A stretch of 64,000 nucleotides of DNA, taken from IMG/VR virus record IMGVR_UViG_3300042870_001427, positions 1-64,000 of that record; one strand, 5' to 3'. Positions within the stretch are counted from its first letter, which is position 1. Each line of letters opens with the position of its first letter. This document shows positions 6,375-16,154 of the stretch, in pieces. The translations under genes and the position numbers were made by a program. The notes under the pieces were generated by a model. The model searched no databases. It was not told where the DNA came from and saw only the letters and a list, made by a program, of their open reading frames with translations. This stretch comes from a virus.

Positions 6375-8912
6375 ATGGCGTTTTATACTAATGTGCATTT
6401 GCACAAAAATGAGTTTCTTATTCGCGGCTATGAAGATGGCAGGCGTGTTCAATATACCGTGCCTTGTGAGCCCTGGCTTTTTACTAATGATAGAATAGGG
6501 CTTGATGAATACAAGACTCTAGACGGTAAGTCGGTTTATAAAAAGACCTTCAATAGTATATACGATGCCAGAAATTATGTGAGAGAGAATACGGGTGTAT
6601 CTGGTAAAGTCGTCTACGGAATGACTAACTGGGTATACCCTTTTATTAATGATCACTTCCCCGGTGTTATTGACTACGATGCTAAGTCAATTGCCGTAAC
6701 CACCATTGACATTGAGACAGACTCGAGTGGTGGCTTTCCTGATATTTCATTAGCTGATAAACAAGTAACAGCTATCACCCTCCGTAAAGGTGATAAGTCT
6801 GTTGTAATGGGTTACTTCCCATACGAGCCAGAATCAGATAACATAACATACATTCAATGCGATACCGAACAGGCGTTGCTGGAGATGTTCATTAAGTGTT
6901 GGAGATCGGAGCAATACAACCCAGATATTATCACCGGTTGGAATTGTGAGTTCTTCGACATGCCGTATCTTATTAATAGGATTACGCGCATCATTGGTCC
7001 AGAATCAGCCAAACGTCTCTCACCGTGGGGCATGTTGTCCGAGCGTGAGGTTGAGATCAATGGGCGCACCTTCAATATACCAATCATCGTTGGTATTACC
7101 ATTCTTGACTACCTACAGTTGTATCGTAAGTTCTCCTTTACCATGCAGGAGAGTTATAAACTCGACCACATTGCATTTGTAGTCTTAGGTGAACGTAAAT
7201 TGGACTACACCGAACTAGGTTATGAGAACCTGGATGAGTTTTATAGAAAAGACTTCCGTAATTACATTAACTATAACATCAGGGACGTAGACCTAGTATA
7301 TCGGATGGATGATAAACTCAAGTTCATCGATCAAGTATACGCACTGGCATATGACGGTAAGGTAAACTACCTGGATACGTTTACATCGGTACGTATGTGG
7401 GATGTTATCATACACAACTACCTTATCGACCATAAAATTGTTGTACCAATGTTTGACCCTGGTGAGAGGGAAGGACAAGAGGGTATTGAAGGTGCATATG
7501 TTAAAGACCCCCAGGTTGGGTTACATAAGTGGGTGGTATCGTTTGACCTTAACAGTCTGTATCCCCACCTCATCATGCAGTACAACATTAGCCCTGAAAC
7601 GTATAAGGGAATGTTTGCCTCCCTAAACACCGATACCGGTGTCGACAAGATTCTTAACGGTGCATTAAACGATATAGGTATTCGTCGGGAGATGCTTGCC
7701 CAGAATTATACCGTGGCTGCAACTGGTTGTTACTTCGATCGAGATAGACAAGGCTTCTTACCTAAGCTAATGGAGAAGATGTACAACGATCGAGTGCATT
7801 TCAAGAATGAAATGATTGCAGCAAAGAAGAAGTACGAGGCAAATCCTAGCTACGAGTTTGAGAAAGAGATCTCACGTTGCCACAATATGCAGCTGGCCAA
7901 GAAGATTCAACTTAACTCAGCTTATGGAGCCCTTGGTAATAGGTTCTTTAGATGGTTCGATCCTAAGTACGCCGAGTCGATTACCAAGTCCGGTCAGTTA
8001 TCTATCCGCTGGATGGAAGAACGTATTAACAAGTATTTGAATAAAATACTTAAAACTGATAATAGAGACTATGTAATAGCGGTTGATACTGACTCCATGT
8101 ACATAACCTTGGATAGCCTGGTGCAACAGGTCATGCCAAAGGCTGATAACGATAAGGTGGTTAAGTTTCTAGATGAAGTGTGTGAGAAGAAACTAGAACC
8201 ATACATTGATAAATGCTATGATGAGTTAGCAGTCTACGTAAATGCTTACTCACAGAAGATGAAGATGAAGCGTGAGGCAATTGCCAACAAGGGCATCTTT
8301 ACTGCTAAGAAGAGATACATCTTAAACGTGTATAATAACGAAGGTGTTCAGTATACCGAACCTAAGTTAAAGATGATGGGTATTGAGGCGGTTCGCTCCT
8401 CAACCCCGGCTGCTATTAGATCCAATTTCAAAGAGGCTATCATCATTATTATGAATAGTAGTGAAGAGGACTTACAGCAGTACGTGGCAAGACAGAGGGA
8501 AGAGTTTAAAAAGCTTCCGTACGAAGATGTTGCATTTCCGAGAGGGTGTAAGGAGTTAGAGAAATGGCAAGACATTAACTCCGGTGGTAAGATATTTAAA
8601 CTAGGTACACCTATGCACGTTAAAGGGGCTATATTGTATAACTTCTTTATCAAGCAAAAGAAGCTTGAGTCAAAGTATGAAGTTGTGCATCGTGGTTCAA
8701 AGGTTAAGTTCTGCTATCTAAAGATGCCTAACTACCTCGGCGAACATGTTATTGCCACTCCAGGCAAATTACCTAAAGAATTAGAGCTCGATCATCTGAT
8801 CGATTACGACAAACAATTCGACAAAGCCTTCCTTGAACCACTTGGTACCATCTTAGGTGTCATAGGATGGGAGGCTGAAAAACGAAGCACACTAGAAGGA
8901 TTCTTTCTATGA
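6375..8912 (+). CDS. 43: family B DNA polymerase (T4 gp43 type)
   Basis: 845 aa. The exonuclease domain carries DIETDSS (D112, E114), GWNCEFFDMPY (about 188-198) and YNIRDVDLVYR (300-310). The polymerase domain carries motif A DLNSLYPHLI (391-400), motif B KKIQLNSAYGALG (509-521) and motif C DTDS (571-574). All catalytic residues are present, so it should be the replicative, proofreading enzyme working with gp32, gp41/59/61 from this window. Shorter than T4 gp43 (898 aa), as in related aquatic phages. No Shine-Dalgarno precedes the ATG, which lies 6 nt after the -10. Confidence 0.97.
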   Translation: MAFYTNVHLHKNEFLIRGYEDGRRVQYTVPCEPWLFTNDRIGLDEYKTLDGKSVYKKTFNSIYDARNYVRENTGVSGKVVYGMTNWVYPFINDHFPGVIDYDAKSIAVTTIDIETDSSGGFPDISLADKQVTAITLRKGDKSVVMGYFPYEPESDNITYIQCDTEQALLEMFIKCWRSEQYNPDIITGWNCEFFDMPYLINRITRIIGPESAKRLSPWGMLSEREVEINGRTFNIPIIVGITILDYLQLYRKFSFTMQESYKLDHIAFVVLGERKLDYTELGYENLDEFYRKDFRNYINYNIRDVDLVYRMDDKLKFIDQVYALAYDGKVNYLDTFTSVRMWDVIIHNYLIDHKIVVPMFDPGEREGQEGIEGAYVKDPQVGLHKWVVSFDLNSLYPHLIMQYNISPETYKGMFASLNTDTGVDKILNGALNDIGIRREMLAQNYTVAATGCYFDRDRQGFLPKLMEKMYNDRVHFKNEMIAAKKKYEANPSYEFEKEISRCHNMQLAKKIQLNSAYGALGNRFFRWFDPKYAESITKSGQLSIRWMEERINKYLNKILKTDNRDYVIAVDTDSMYITLDSLVQQVMPKADNDKVVKFLDEVCEKKLEPYIDKCYDELAVYVNAYSQKMKMKREAIANKGIFTAKKRYILNVYNNEGVQYTEPKLKMMGIEAVRSSTPAAIRSNFKEAIIIIMNSSEEDLQQYVARQREEFKKLPYEDVAFPRGCKELEKWQDINSGGKIFKLGTPMHVKGAILYNFFIKQKKLESKYEVVHRGSKVKFCYLKMPNYLGEHVIATPGKLPKELELDHLIDYDKQFDKAFLEPLGTILGVIGWEAEKRSTLEGFFL

Positions 8913-9160
8913 GTAACCCAGAAGACGATTTTGACTTTGGTTTTACAACCGTCAGTGAGGAAGTAATTACTAAAGGTCAGCAAGAGTTGAACACCCAATT
9001 ACAACAATTATATAATGCTATTATTCCTTTGCTTAAAAACCTCCAAGCAAACCCCGACAAGGAATACATCCTCTGGCCCAACAGGGTCGAAAAGGTTAAG
9101 GAATTTAAAGCAAAGATCGATTCTATTGTCGGTGATTCAGTTACAAAGAAAAAATTATGA
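8909..9160 (+). CDS. hypothetical protein conserved in T4-like phages
   Basis: 83 aa, acidic start (MSNPEDDFDFGFTT), then helices and the segment YILWPNRVEKVKEF. It resembles a small T4-like phage protein usually found between gp43 and UvsX; role unknown. ATGA overlap with the polymerase stop. Confidence 0.7.
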   Translation: MSNPEDDFDFGFTTVSEEVITKGQQELNTQLQQLYNAIIPLLKNLQANPDKEYILWPNRVEKVKEFKAKIDSIVGDSVTKKKL

Positions 9161-9342
9161 GTAATGACTTCGAAGTACACGCCATAGGTACATCTACAGA
9201 ATTAAGACTGTCACGTGACCTGTCTAGAGAGATAGCACAAACATTACACCAATTCGGTGAAGTGTTGCCTAGTAATGTGAGATTAGCGTATAATAGGCTT
9301 AATGAGCATTATGCCAAACAAATTCAAATGGAGAACATATGA
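9157..9342 (+). CDS. hypothetical protein
   Basis: 61 aa, helical, ATGA overlap with the gene before and ATG/TGA overlap with the gene after. No family recognised. Confidence 0.6.
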   Translation: MSNDFEVHAIGTSTELRLSRDLSREIAQTLHQFGEVLPSNVRLAYNRLNEHYAKQIQMENI

Positions 9343-9518
9343 AAAAACCTAAGATTGTTAAGTACGAGGAAGCCCCTTATAAACAAGGCTACGATCAAGC
9401 ATTAGCAGGTACAAAATATTCTAACCCTTATGAAAATGTAGATGGTGAAGAGGCTGATGCTGAGGATTTTGAGCGCGGGTTTAACAATGGTATAGAATTA
9501 TTTGAGGAAACAGAATGA
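9339..9518 (+). CDS. RMF/CrpP-like small protein
   Basis: 59 aa. [20 protein letters not shown] (about 13-32) and FERGFNNG (about 46-53) reproduce the G-Y-x-A-L-A-G-x-x-x-x-N-P-Y ... GW/F-x-x-G pattern seen in ribosome modulation factor-type small proteins, which bind ribosomes in hibernation. Short and acidic here, whereas RMF is basic, so ribosome binding is not assured. Overlaps UvsX by 4 nt. Confidence 0.6.
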   Translation: MKKPKIVKYEEAPYKQGYDQALAGTKYSNPYENVDGEEADAEDFERGFNNGIELFEETE

Positions 9519-10558
9519 GTTTTTTTAGAGACCTTATTAACGAGATAAAAGATGAAGATACTTCTATTGCCGCTGACGGTGCCGGCTCTGCTGAGTTTGG
9601 TGGTTTTATTGATACTGGCAGCTATATTCTCAACGGTGTTCTCTCTGGTAGCCTCTATGGCGGCGTACCTGATAACAAAATTACTGCTTTTGCAGGAGAA
9701 TCTGCTACTGGTAAAACTTACTTCGTTCTTGGTATCGTTAGAGCCTTCCTTGACAAGAACCCAGAAGGAGCAGTCGTCTACTACGACACCGAGGCCGCAG
9801 TCACCAAGGGAATGATGGAAGCAAGAGGCATAGATACTAACCGTGTTATTTTGGCCGAACCTGATACAATTCAAAAGTTTCGAACTCATGCATTGAAGAT
9901 GCTTGAGGCGTATGATAAACACCCCCTGGGCAAACGACCACCAATGATGATGGTGTTAGACAGCCTAGGATTACTATCAACCACCAAGGAGATGGAAGAT
10001 AGTACCGAGGGTAAAGAAACACGTGATATGACAAAGGCCCAAACCATTAAGGCCGCATTCCGTGTCTTGACACTCAAGCTTGCAAAAGTTAAAGTGCCAA
10101 TGCTTGTGACCAATCACGTTTACGAGATGGTCGGTTCTTACATACCTCAAAAGGAGATGGGCGGTGGTTCAGGACTCAAATACGCAGCTAGCACGATTGC
10201 TTACCTCGGAAAAAAGAAGGAAAGAGATGGAGACGAGATCGTTGGCAATATTATCAAAGTCAACATGCACAAATCCAGACTCTCAAAAGAGAATTGCAAA
10301 GTCGAAGTGCTTCTTACTTACGACAAAGGCCTCGACAAATACTATGGTCTTTTAGACTTAGCTGAAAAGCATAAGATCTTTAATAAGGTATCTACACGGT
10401 ATGAACTACCTGATGGGTCAAAGGTTTTTGGTAAGACTATTAACGAGAACCCAGAGAAGTATTTCACTGAAGAAATCATGGCAAGGCTTGAAGAGGCCGC
10501 TAAAACTGAATTTAGTTATGGAGTAAATGATGGGCAATTACAAGACAGTGACGGTTGA
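9515..10558 (+). CDS. uvsX: UvsX RecA-like recombinase
   Basis: 347 aa. Walker A GESATGKT (61-68); Walker B region [13 protein letters not shown] (about 143-155); the loop that follows ([14 protein letters not shown]) and [12 protein letters not shown] fit RecA/UvsX motif order. It forms the presynaptic filament on gp32-coated DNA for recombination-dependent replication. Part of a tightly overlapping operon from DNA polymerase to helicase. Confidence 0.93.
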   Translation: MSFFRDLINEIKDEDTSIAADGAGSAEFGGFIDTGSYILNGVLSGSLYGGVPDNKITAFAGESATGKTYFVLGIVRAFLDKNPEGAVVYYDTEAAVTKGMMEARGIDTNRVILAEPDTIQKFRTHALKMLEAYDKHPLGKRPPMMMVLDSLGLLSTTKEMEDSTEGKETRDMTKAQTIKAAFRVLTLKLAKVKVPMLVTNHVYEMVGSYIPQKEMGGGSGLKYAASTIAYLGKKKERDGDEIVGNIIKVNMHKSRLSKENCKVEVLLTYDKGLDKYYGLLDLAEKHKIFNKVSTRYELPDGSKVFGKTINENPEKYFTEEIMARLEEAAKTEFSYGVNDGQLQDSDG

Positions 10559-10745
10559 TGTAGATATTGAACTGGATAGCTTTGATGACGATGACATCAG
10601 AGAAGAGTATATTTCCAGATTTGGTGTCGGCGGTGGCGGCGGTGACTGGTCACAAATATACGAAAAAAGACGTAGTTTATCCCGTGAGAACTTTCTTGCA
10701 TGGTTAGATATTATTATACAGAATAAAACGGGCCGTATTCTGTGA
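10527..10745 (+). CDS. hypothetical protein with glycine loop
   Basis: 72 aa, acidic N-terminus (ELDSFDDDD) and a GGGGG run near residue 36. Overlaps the UvsX end by 32 nt in another frame and the next GTG start by 4 nt. Unknown. Confidence 0.55.
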   Translation: MMGNYKTVTVDVDIELDSFDDDDIREEYISRFGVGGGGGDWSQIYEKRRSLSRENFLAWLDIIIQNKTGRIL

Positions 10746-11902
10746 GTAGTGATATTAGTCAAATCTTTAGAGAGTTAAGAATGATAGGTCTTTCGCCTTC
10801 AATGCACTGGCCACCTCCATCACTTAAAGGCAAACGATCTTTGAATAGAAGAAGACGGTCGAGATTTTTTAAGAAGTATACATGGGATGCTTTGGATACA
10901 GGAAAAAGAGATATGAGTACAAGTGATATATTTTTAGGTGCGTCTGACGTCAGTGATTACATTACCGGTCAGATGATGTTTGATCGTAATGAGAGGGCTA
11001 TTGAGACCCATCATAAAGAGTTTACTCTTATTGCTACAAGAGTGGAATGGCATAAGGTTGTAGTTACCAGCAAACTCAGATTTATTCAAATCCGTGAAGA
11101 TGTTGGGCTTATGATTGAAGATGAAACTAAGTCATACGTTGAGTACAGCATTAACTCATCTTCCATCGTCATTAAGATCTGGGGTGACTCAGACTTTGTT
11201 TACTCTTGGTATTATAAACTAGCCGAGCAGTTCGAAGAAGTAAAGAATGTAATTGAATGGATTTACAGCGGGGATGGACAGAGTATTGATGTACCTGTAC
11301 GCGCCGATAGAGTACCTGTAGAGGAGATGTACCCCTTTCTAAACGGGGAATCTCTTGGAGACTACTATGATCGCTTTCTAAGCTCATCAGCCTCTATCCT
11401 GCTTTTGATCGGACCACCAGGTACTGGTAAGACAACCTTCATCCGTGGGCTTTTGCAGCACGCAGAACTATCTGCAATGGTTACTTACGATACCAGTATC
11501 CTTTCAAAGGACCATATCTTCGCCAACTTCATTGAAGGTGATCGTAACGTAATGATTATTGAGGATGCAGATAACTTCCTAGGTGCACGTAGTGATGGTA
11601 ATGACTTCATGCATAAGTTCCTTAACGTTGGTGACGGGTTAGTCACTACAAAGAACAAGAAGATGATCTTTTCAACCAACCTACCTTCTATCCGTGACGT
11701 AGACCCAGCCCTTATTCGTCCAGGTCGTTGTTTTGATATTCTCAACTTTGACACCCTTAATGACGAGCAAGCTACTAAGTTGGCTGCCCGTCTAGAAGTA
11801 AATCTGGAACGTAAAGATGACGGTAAGTACAGCATTGCTGATATCTTCCACAAACAAGTCGAGGCACCTAAAGCACAGAGACGTAAGGTGGGGTTTGTAT
11901 GA
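10742..11902 (+). CDS. AAA+ ATPase, BCS1-like
   Basis: 386 aa from GTG 10742 (GTGA overlap). The ATPase domain is C-terminal: Walker A GPPGTGKT (224-231), Walker B VMIIEDADN (268-276), sensor 1 IFSTNLP and the arginine segment DPALIRPGRCF. The first 200 residues, basic then beta-rich, resemble the N-terminal part of BCS1-type AAA proteins. Such proteins occur in T4-like phages between UvsX and gp41; their job is unknown. All ATPase residues are intact. Confidence 0.8.
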   Translation: MSSDISQIFRELRMIGLSPSMHWPPPSLKGKRSLNRRRRSRFFKKYTWDALDTGKRDMSTSDIFLGASDVSDYITGQMMFDRNERAIETHHKEFTLIATRVEWHKVVVTSKLRFIQIREDVGLMIEDETKSYVEYSINSSSIVIKIWGDSDFVYSWYYKLAEQFEEVKNVIEWIYSGDGQSIDVPVRADRVPVEEMYPFLNGESLGDYYDRFLSSSASILLLIGPPGTGKTTFIRGLLQHAELSAMVTYDTSILSKDHIFANFIEGDRNVMIIEDADNFLGARSDGNDFMHKFLNVGDGLVTTKNKKMIFSTNLPSIRDVDPALIRPGRCFDILNFDTLNDEQATKLAARLEVNLERKDDGKYSIADIFHKQVEAPKAQRRKVGFV

Positions 11903-12117
11903 GGACCTTTATAGTTGAATACTCGTCAGAGGGAAATCAATTTGAAGGTGAGATGGTTATACAATCCAATACCCTGTCTCATGCACAGGATAGATTTTTA
12001 ACATGGCTTAAATTCGAATCACATTGGCAGCATCTCTGGCAGTTGAGTTTCAAGTTTAGAGAGGTTAAAATGTGTATGTTGGGATTGCCATTACAAACAG
12101 ATACAAAAGATGATTGA
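11899..12117 (+). CDS. hypothetical protein
   Basis: 72 aa, rich in W, F and H (about residues 32-52). Overlaps both neighbours by 4 and 8 nt. No family recognised. Confidence 0.6.
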   Translation: MRTFIVEYSSEGNQFEGEMVIQSNTLSHAQDRFLTWLKFESHWQHLWQLSFKFREVKMCMLGLPLQTDTKDD

Positions 12118-13498
12118 ACAGTTAATTTTTAGTAACTTAATTTTCAATGAGACTTATGCCCGTAAGTCTCTTCCTTTTTTAAAGGATGATTACTTTCAAT
12201 CCCGTACCGATAAGACTCTATTTAATCTGGTATCGGACTATGTTGAGAAGTACAATAGCCTTCCTACAAAGGAGGCGCTTGCAATTGAAATTAGCAATGT
12301 TAAAGGGCTGAGTGATGATGAAGTTAAACTTCTTAAACAGCAAGTAACCGATGTAAGTGAAGATAAGACCGATATTGAATGGTTGTACGACCAGACGGAA
12401 AAATTCTGTCAAGACAAGGCCGTATATAATGCGGTCATGGATTCAATTAATATCTTAGACGGTAAGGGTGGTCAAGACAAGGGTGCAATTCCAGACATCC
12501 TATCTAAAGCACTTGCTGTTTCATTTGATACTCATATTGGTCACGATTTCTTAGAGGACTCTGACGAACGATATGAATATTATCACCGTAAGGAGTCGCG
12601 GCTACCTTTTGACTTAGATTACTTTAATCTTATCACTAAAGGTGGATTGCCAAAGAAGACTCTTAATATTGCATTAGCCGGTACCGGGGTTGGTAAGTCT
12701 CTATTCATGTGCCACTGCGCCGCGGCCAATCTCAGCCAAGGAAGCAATGTGTTGTACATCACAATGGAGATGGCTGAGGAGAAGATAGCTGAACGTATAG
12801 ATGCCAACCTCCTAAATGAAGCCATCGATATGCTATCCATGCTTCCTAAAGATGTGTATGATAAGAAAATCGAACGAATTAAAAGTAAGACACCAGGTAA
12901 ATTGATCATTAAGGAATACCCTACAGCATCGGCTGGTTCTAATCATTTTAGACATTTACTTAACGAACTTAAATTAAAGCGTAACTTTAAACCAGATATC
13001 ATCTACATTGACTATCTTAATATCTGTATGTCATCCAGACTTAAGTTCGGGGCCAATGTTAACTCGTATACTTACGTTAAGTCAATAGCCGAGGAGTTAA
13101 GAGGATTGGCAGTAGAGTTCAATGTACCTATTGTATCTGCAACTCAGACCACGCGCTCGGGTTATTCTAATACCGATGTTGGTTTGGAAGATACGAGCGA
13201 ATCCTTTGGATTGCCTGCAACTGCTGACCTTATGTTCGCACTCATTACGTCTGAGGAATTGGAAGGTCTTGGACAAATTATGGTTAAACAGTTAAAGAAT
13301 AGATATAATGATCCGTTCTTTCATAGGAAATTTGTGGTCGGTGTAGACAAGTCTAAGATGAAACTATATAATGTAGAGCAATCTGCCCAAGACGATATAT
13401 CAGACGACAAGCCCCTTTTTGATAGTACTGACACTGGAAACAGGCTGAAGGCAGAGAATAAAAAATTTAACAAGGATGTATTCTCAGGATTTCAGTAA
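12110..13498 (+). CDS. 41: replicative DNA helicase, DnaB-like gp41
   Basis: 462 aa. N-terminal helical domain (1-130) and a RecA-type domain with Walker A AGTGVGKS (190-197), Walker B DIIYIDYLNI (about 296-305) and the arginine-rich end typical of DnaB hexamers. It unwinds the fork and is loaded by gp59 (59265) onto gp32-coated DNA, and it pairs with the gp61 primase (29023). ATG overlaps the previous gene by 8 nt. Confidence 0.92.
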   Translation: MIEQLIFSNLIFNETYARKSLPFLKDDYFQSRTDKTLFNLVSDYVEKYNSLPTKEALAIEISNVKGLSDDEVKLLKQQVTDVSEDKTDIEWLYDQTEKFCQDKAVYNAVMDSINILDGKGGQDKGAIPDILSKALAVSFDTHIGHDFLEDSDERYEYYHRKESRLPFDLDYFNLITKGGLPKKTLNIALAGTGVGKSLFMCHCAAANLSQGSNVLYITMEMAEEKIAERIDANLLNEAIDMLSMLPKDVYDKKIERIKSKTPGKLIIKEYPTASAGSNHFRHLLNELKLKRNFKPDIIYIDYLNICMSSRLKFGANVNSYTYVKSIAEELRGLAVEFNVPIVSATQTTRSGYSNTDVGLEDTSESFGLPATADLMFALITSEELEGLGQIMVKQLKNRYNDPFFHRKFVVGVDKSKMKLYNVEQSAQDDISDDKPLFDSTDTGNRLKAENKKFNKDVFSGFQ

Positions 13499-13662
13499 TG
13501 TCATTAATTCAAAAAGTTATAATATGGTGTATTTCTTTTCCTATCTCCCTTTTTGTGATCTCCGTGCTTTCGGCGTTAGAATATATCAACCTGGTGTTTA
13601 GCATGCCTTTAGATATCTGGAATATAATTAGCGGGGAAGTAGATGAAAAAGAAGACTCTTAG
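13498..13662 (+). CDS. small membrane protein
   Basis: 54 aa, hydrophobic from residue 6 to 37 (VIIWCISFPISLFVISVLSA), acidic C-terminus. Start overlaps the helicase stop (TAATG). Overlaps the next gene by 20 nt. Unknown function. Confidence 0.55.
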   Translation: MSLIQKVIIWCISFPISLFVISVLSALEYINLVFSMPLDIWNIISGEVDEKEDS

Positions 13663-14161
13663 ATATTCCAAACTCCATAAATATCCCTATAGAAAAGGGA
13701 ACCTTATGGAAGTTTCTGTTGAAGGTATTAGGTCTAAGAAGACAAAAAAACTTCTCGCTCAAGCGGCAGAATTTTACGGCGGGTTATTACTTAACAAACG
13801 TACCGCCAACATAGTTAATCTTACCATTAACCTTAAGCGTAAGCTTGATGGGGATGCTGAAGGTTATTGCCAGTATATGTCTCAATCCGTAGGTGTACGC
13901 GAATTTGATATAGAAATAGAAAAAGACAGACCTATTGATGAACTACTGGTTACCCTTGCCCATGAGATGGTTCATCTCAAACAATTTGCAACACGCGAAT
14001 TAACTAGTTCTCATGTACCTGCACATATATCAAGATGGCAGGGAAGGGAGGTAAATGAAAACCTCGTTAACTACTGGGATCTACCTTGGGAGATAGAAGC
14101 ACACGGTAGAGAACGAGGTCTCTTTTATCGATTTACCGACAAAGTCGATATCTACAAATAA
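13643..14161 (+). CDS. SprT-like zinc metalloprotease
   Basis: 172 aa. AHEMVHLKQ gives the HExxH zinc site (H107, E108, H111), with a possible third ligand further on (EIEAHGRE). The order of elements fits SprT-type minimal metalloproteases, which in cells cut DNA-bound or crosslinked proteins. The substrate here is unknown. It meets the reverse-strand gene with no gap. Confidence 0.75.
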   Translation: MKKKTLRYSKLHKYPYRKGNLMEVSVEGIRSKKTKKLLAQAAEFYGGLLLNKRTANIVNLTINLKRKLDGDAEGYCQYMSQSVGVREFDIEIEKDRPIDELLVTLAHEMVHLKQFATRELTSSHVPAHISRWQGREVNENLVNYWDLPWEIEAHGRERGLFYRFTDKVDIYK

Positions 14162-14527
14162 TTACTTCTTAGTAGGCTTACGGCCTCTTTTCTTTGGCGC
14201 AGCAGCAGGGGGTGCTTTAATAGCAGGTGCTGCCTTCTTTACCTCTTGTTTGACATGTGTAAGTTCTACAGGTGGCACCACTGGTTCTGGCGCCTTTACT
14301 ACAACTGGTGCAGGTTCTGGTGCCTTGACAGGTTCTGGTACTTTGACGGGTTCAGGTGTAGGAACAGCAGGCGATTCTGCATCCAATTTTTCCTCAGTCT
14401 TGATGATGAAGAGTGCAATAATTCCAATTAGTACACCAAACCCAAAAATTGCAAGGTTTGCATTAACAATACCTAGTAGAGCAACTAATACACCTGCAGC
14501 TAAAATTATATTTTTAAAATTAAACAT
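14162..14527 (-). CDS. membrane-anchored Pro/Ala-rich protein with basic tail
   Basis: 121 aa. Two short hydrophobic stretches at residues 6-42 anchor the protein; residues 52-90 are a PEP/KVPEPVKAPEP repeat linker; the end KKRGRKPTKK resembles an AT-hook. The layout suggests a membrane anchor with an extended arm and a nucleic-acid-binding tail. Low-complexity sequence makes function uncertain. Confidence 0.65.
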   Translation of the reverse strand: MFNFKNIILAAGVLVALLGIVNANLAIFGFGVLIGIIALFIIKTEEKLDAESPAVPTPEPVKVPEPVKAPEPAPVVVKAPEPVVPPVELTHVKQEVKKAAPAIKAPPAAAPKKRGRKPTKK

Positions 14528-14555
14528 AAAAACTCCAATTCAGTTTAAACACAAA

Positions 14556-14870
14556 TTATATAGCATTCTTTCTAGATATCTTAACATCAGCCTTTATAGT
14601 TTGTTTACAACTATTAGATCTATTCATAGAGGTTATGCTGATACTACCACCCTCACTGCACTTATATCTACAGACGTGAATGTTATTAGACGTAATAAAA
14701 TCTGCCTCTAACTCACAAGTAGCCTTAACTACCTCTGTATGCTTACCAGACTTACTATTTTCCCTTACCTCTGGCTGGGTAATATTAATGCCTACCTTAT
14801 ATTTGTCAGGTACTAAAGGTACTGCTATAGAAATAACTATTGCAGAATATAACAAGATTTTTTTAGACAT
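14556..14870 (-). CDS. secreted Cys-containing protein
   Basis: 104 aa. N-terminal signal-like segment (KKILLYSAIVISIAVPLV). Four cysteines (about 52, 67, 71, 88) could make two disulfides in the periplasm. No family recognised. Confidence 0.6.
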   Translation of the reverse strand: MSKKILLYSAIVISIAVPLVPDKYKVGINITQPEVRENSKSGKHTEVVKATCELEADFITSNNIHVCRYKCSEGGSISITSMNRSNSCKQTIKADVKISRKNAI

Positions 14871-14873
14871 TAA

Positions 14874-15017
14874 TTAGCTTTTAGTGTAAAAATAAACCCC
14901 CGCAAGCACTGCTAATGATATTAGTAAGAAAAATAAATATATTAATAAAATAAATTTTGAAAATCCTACATCATCAAATACCCATTCCAAAAACGTGTAT
15001 TTGTTATTGTTTTTCAT
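14874..15017 (-). CDS. small single-pass membrane protein
   Basis: 47 aa, hydrophobic from about residue 20 to 43 (FILLIYLFFLLISLAVLAGV). Its start overlaps the end of the 276-aa gene by 14 nt, so the four reverse-strand genes form one operon. Confidence 0.55.
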   Translation of the reverse strand: MKNNNKYTFLEWVFDDVGFSKFILLIYLFFLLISLAVLAGVYFYTKS

Positions 15018-15834
15018 TTTGAGGTATTATTAAATCCTTATTTTTTTGATAGTTTTGCTCATCAAGATATCGAATTGCATCTAAGATTTTTTCTTTTCTT
15101 AATTTTCTTTCTTTTTCTATTTCATCTTGATAGGTCTTTTGTTCTAATTCCGGCCATCTTCTTTTTTTATCATAGTGAATCCAGGTAAACATTAATCCCA
15201 TAACTGTAAAGACTGTTATTATACCTATTACTATTGCAACCTCAAAGTGAATGTTCTCCAATCTTTTTTTACGTCTAGCTGCCCTAATTGCGTCTTCTTT
15301 TTCTTTTATTACTCTAGCGACTTTTTGTTCTTCAATGATCCTACCGCGCATATCTTGGAACCGTGTCCATAGATCCTTAAGATCTGCCGGAACGTGGTAA
15401 ATCATTTGTTCGCGTAATTCTACCTCCATCTGTTCAAGTCTGGAGCGAATCAATACTCTTTGCAATGCCCTACGACTTAGTGATACATCGCCGGTATATA
15501 CTTCTTTAGCTTTCTTTTCTTCTTCATAAAACAGTTCTTCAATCTTATCCATTGCATCGAAGAATGTTCCTAGTTGATCACCAATAATAGACATAACATC
15601 ATTGGGATCTTTTTCTATGTCTGCTCTTACTTCTTTTTTCTTTTGTTCAAACTGCTGGCGCTGTTCCTTAGTTGGAGGCTTATCTTCATGCTTTTTAGCA
15701 AACTGCTTATCCAGGTCATCTAACACACCCTTTACATCACCGGCGGCTGATTTGATGTCTTTGTATAGTTGGCAGCCTTTCTTTATGGCGGCTACCGCGC
15801 CATTGGCAAGGGCAAGGAGGGTAAGTGGATCCAT
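15004..15834 (-). CDS. coiled-coil membrane protein
   Basis: 276 aa. Long charged helices, a transmembrane segment near residues 198-217 (VAIVIGIITVFTVMGLMFTW) and charged helices again to the C-terminus. Conserved-looking but unnamed; possibly virion- or envelope-associated. It is first in the reverse-strand operon. Confidence 0.65.
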   Translation of the reverse strand: MDPLTLLALANGAVAAIKKGCQLYKDIKSAAGDVKGVLDDLDKQFAKKHEDKPPTKEQRQQFEQKKKEVRADIEKDPNDVMSIIGDQLGTFFDAMDKIEELFYEEEKKAKEVYTGDVSLSRRALQRVLIRSRLEQMEVELREQMIYHVPADLKDLWTRFQDMRGRIIEEQKVARVIKEKEDAIRAARRKKRLENIHFEVAIVIGIITVFTVMGLMFTWIHYDKKRRWPELEQKTYQDEIEKERKLRKEKILDAIRYLDEQNYQKNKDLIIPQNEKQ

Positions 15835-15869
15835 GATTCTATAAAATTTTGCATTATAAAATCACCAGC

Positions 15870-15898
15870 TTGCTATATTTTTCAATCTACACTATAAT
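15870..15898 (+). promoter_or_regulatory. sigma70-type promoter
   Basis: -35 TTGCTA (15870-15875, weak), 17-nt spacer, -10 TATAAT (15893-15898), in the divergent gap between 15834 and 15926. Confidence 0.65.
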
Positions 15899-15925
15899 AG
15901 TATATCACTTATTTAGGGTAATCAC

Positions 15926-16147
15926 ATGCTTAAAGTAAAGTCTCCTTCTGAAATTAACCGAATGATTAACGGTAGTAGTATTCCCGTGCACATATTAGTA
16001 CGATTCTTAAGAGACGCTCAGGCGGCCTTAGAATCTCGTAAGGAAGAAGACTCGGCCCTGCGATTTGAATGCTTTGCCGATTACTTAGAGCAAGATCATA
16101 AATCCGGTCAGACTCTTAAGTTCTCCCCTAGATCTATAGGAATGTAG
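15926..16147 (+). CDS. hypothetical protein
   Basis: 73 aa, helical (IPVHILVRFLRDAQAALES). Downstream of the divergent promoter. No family recognised. Confidence 0.6.
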   Translation: MLKVKSPSEINRMINGSSIPVHILVRFLRDAQAALESRKEEDSALRFECFADYLEQDHKSGQTLKFSPRSIGM

Positions 16148-16154
16148 GGGTTTA

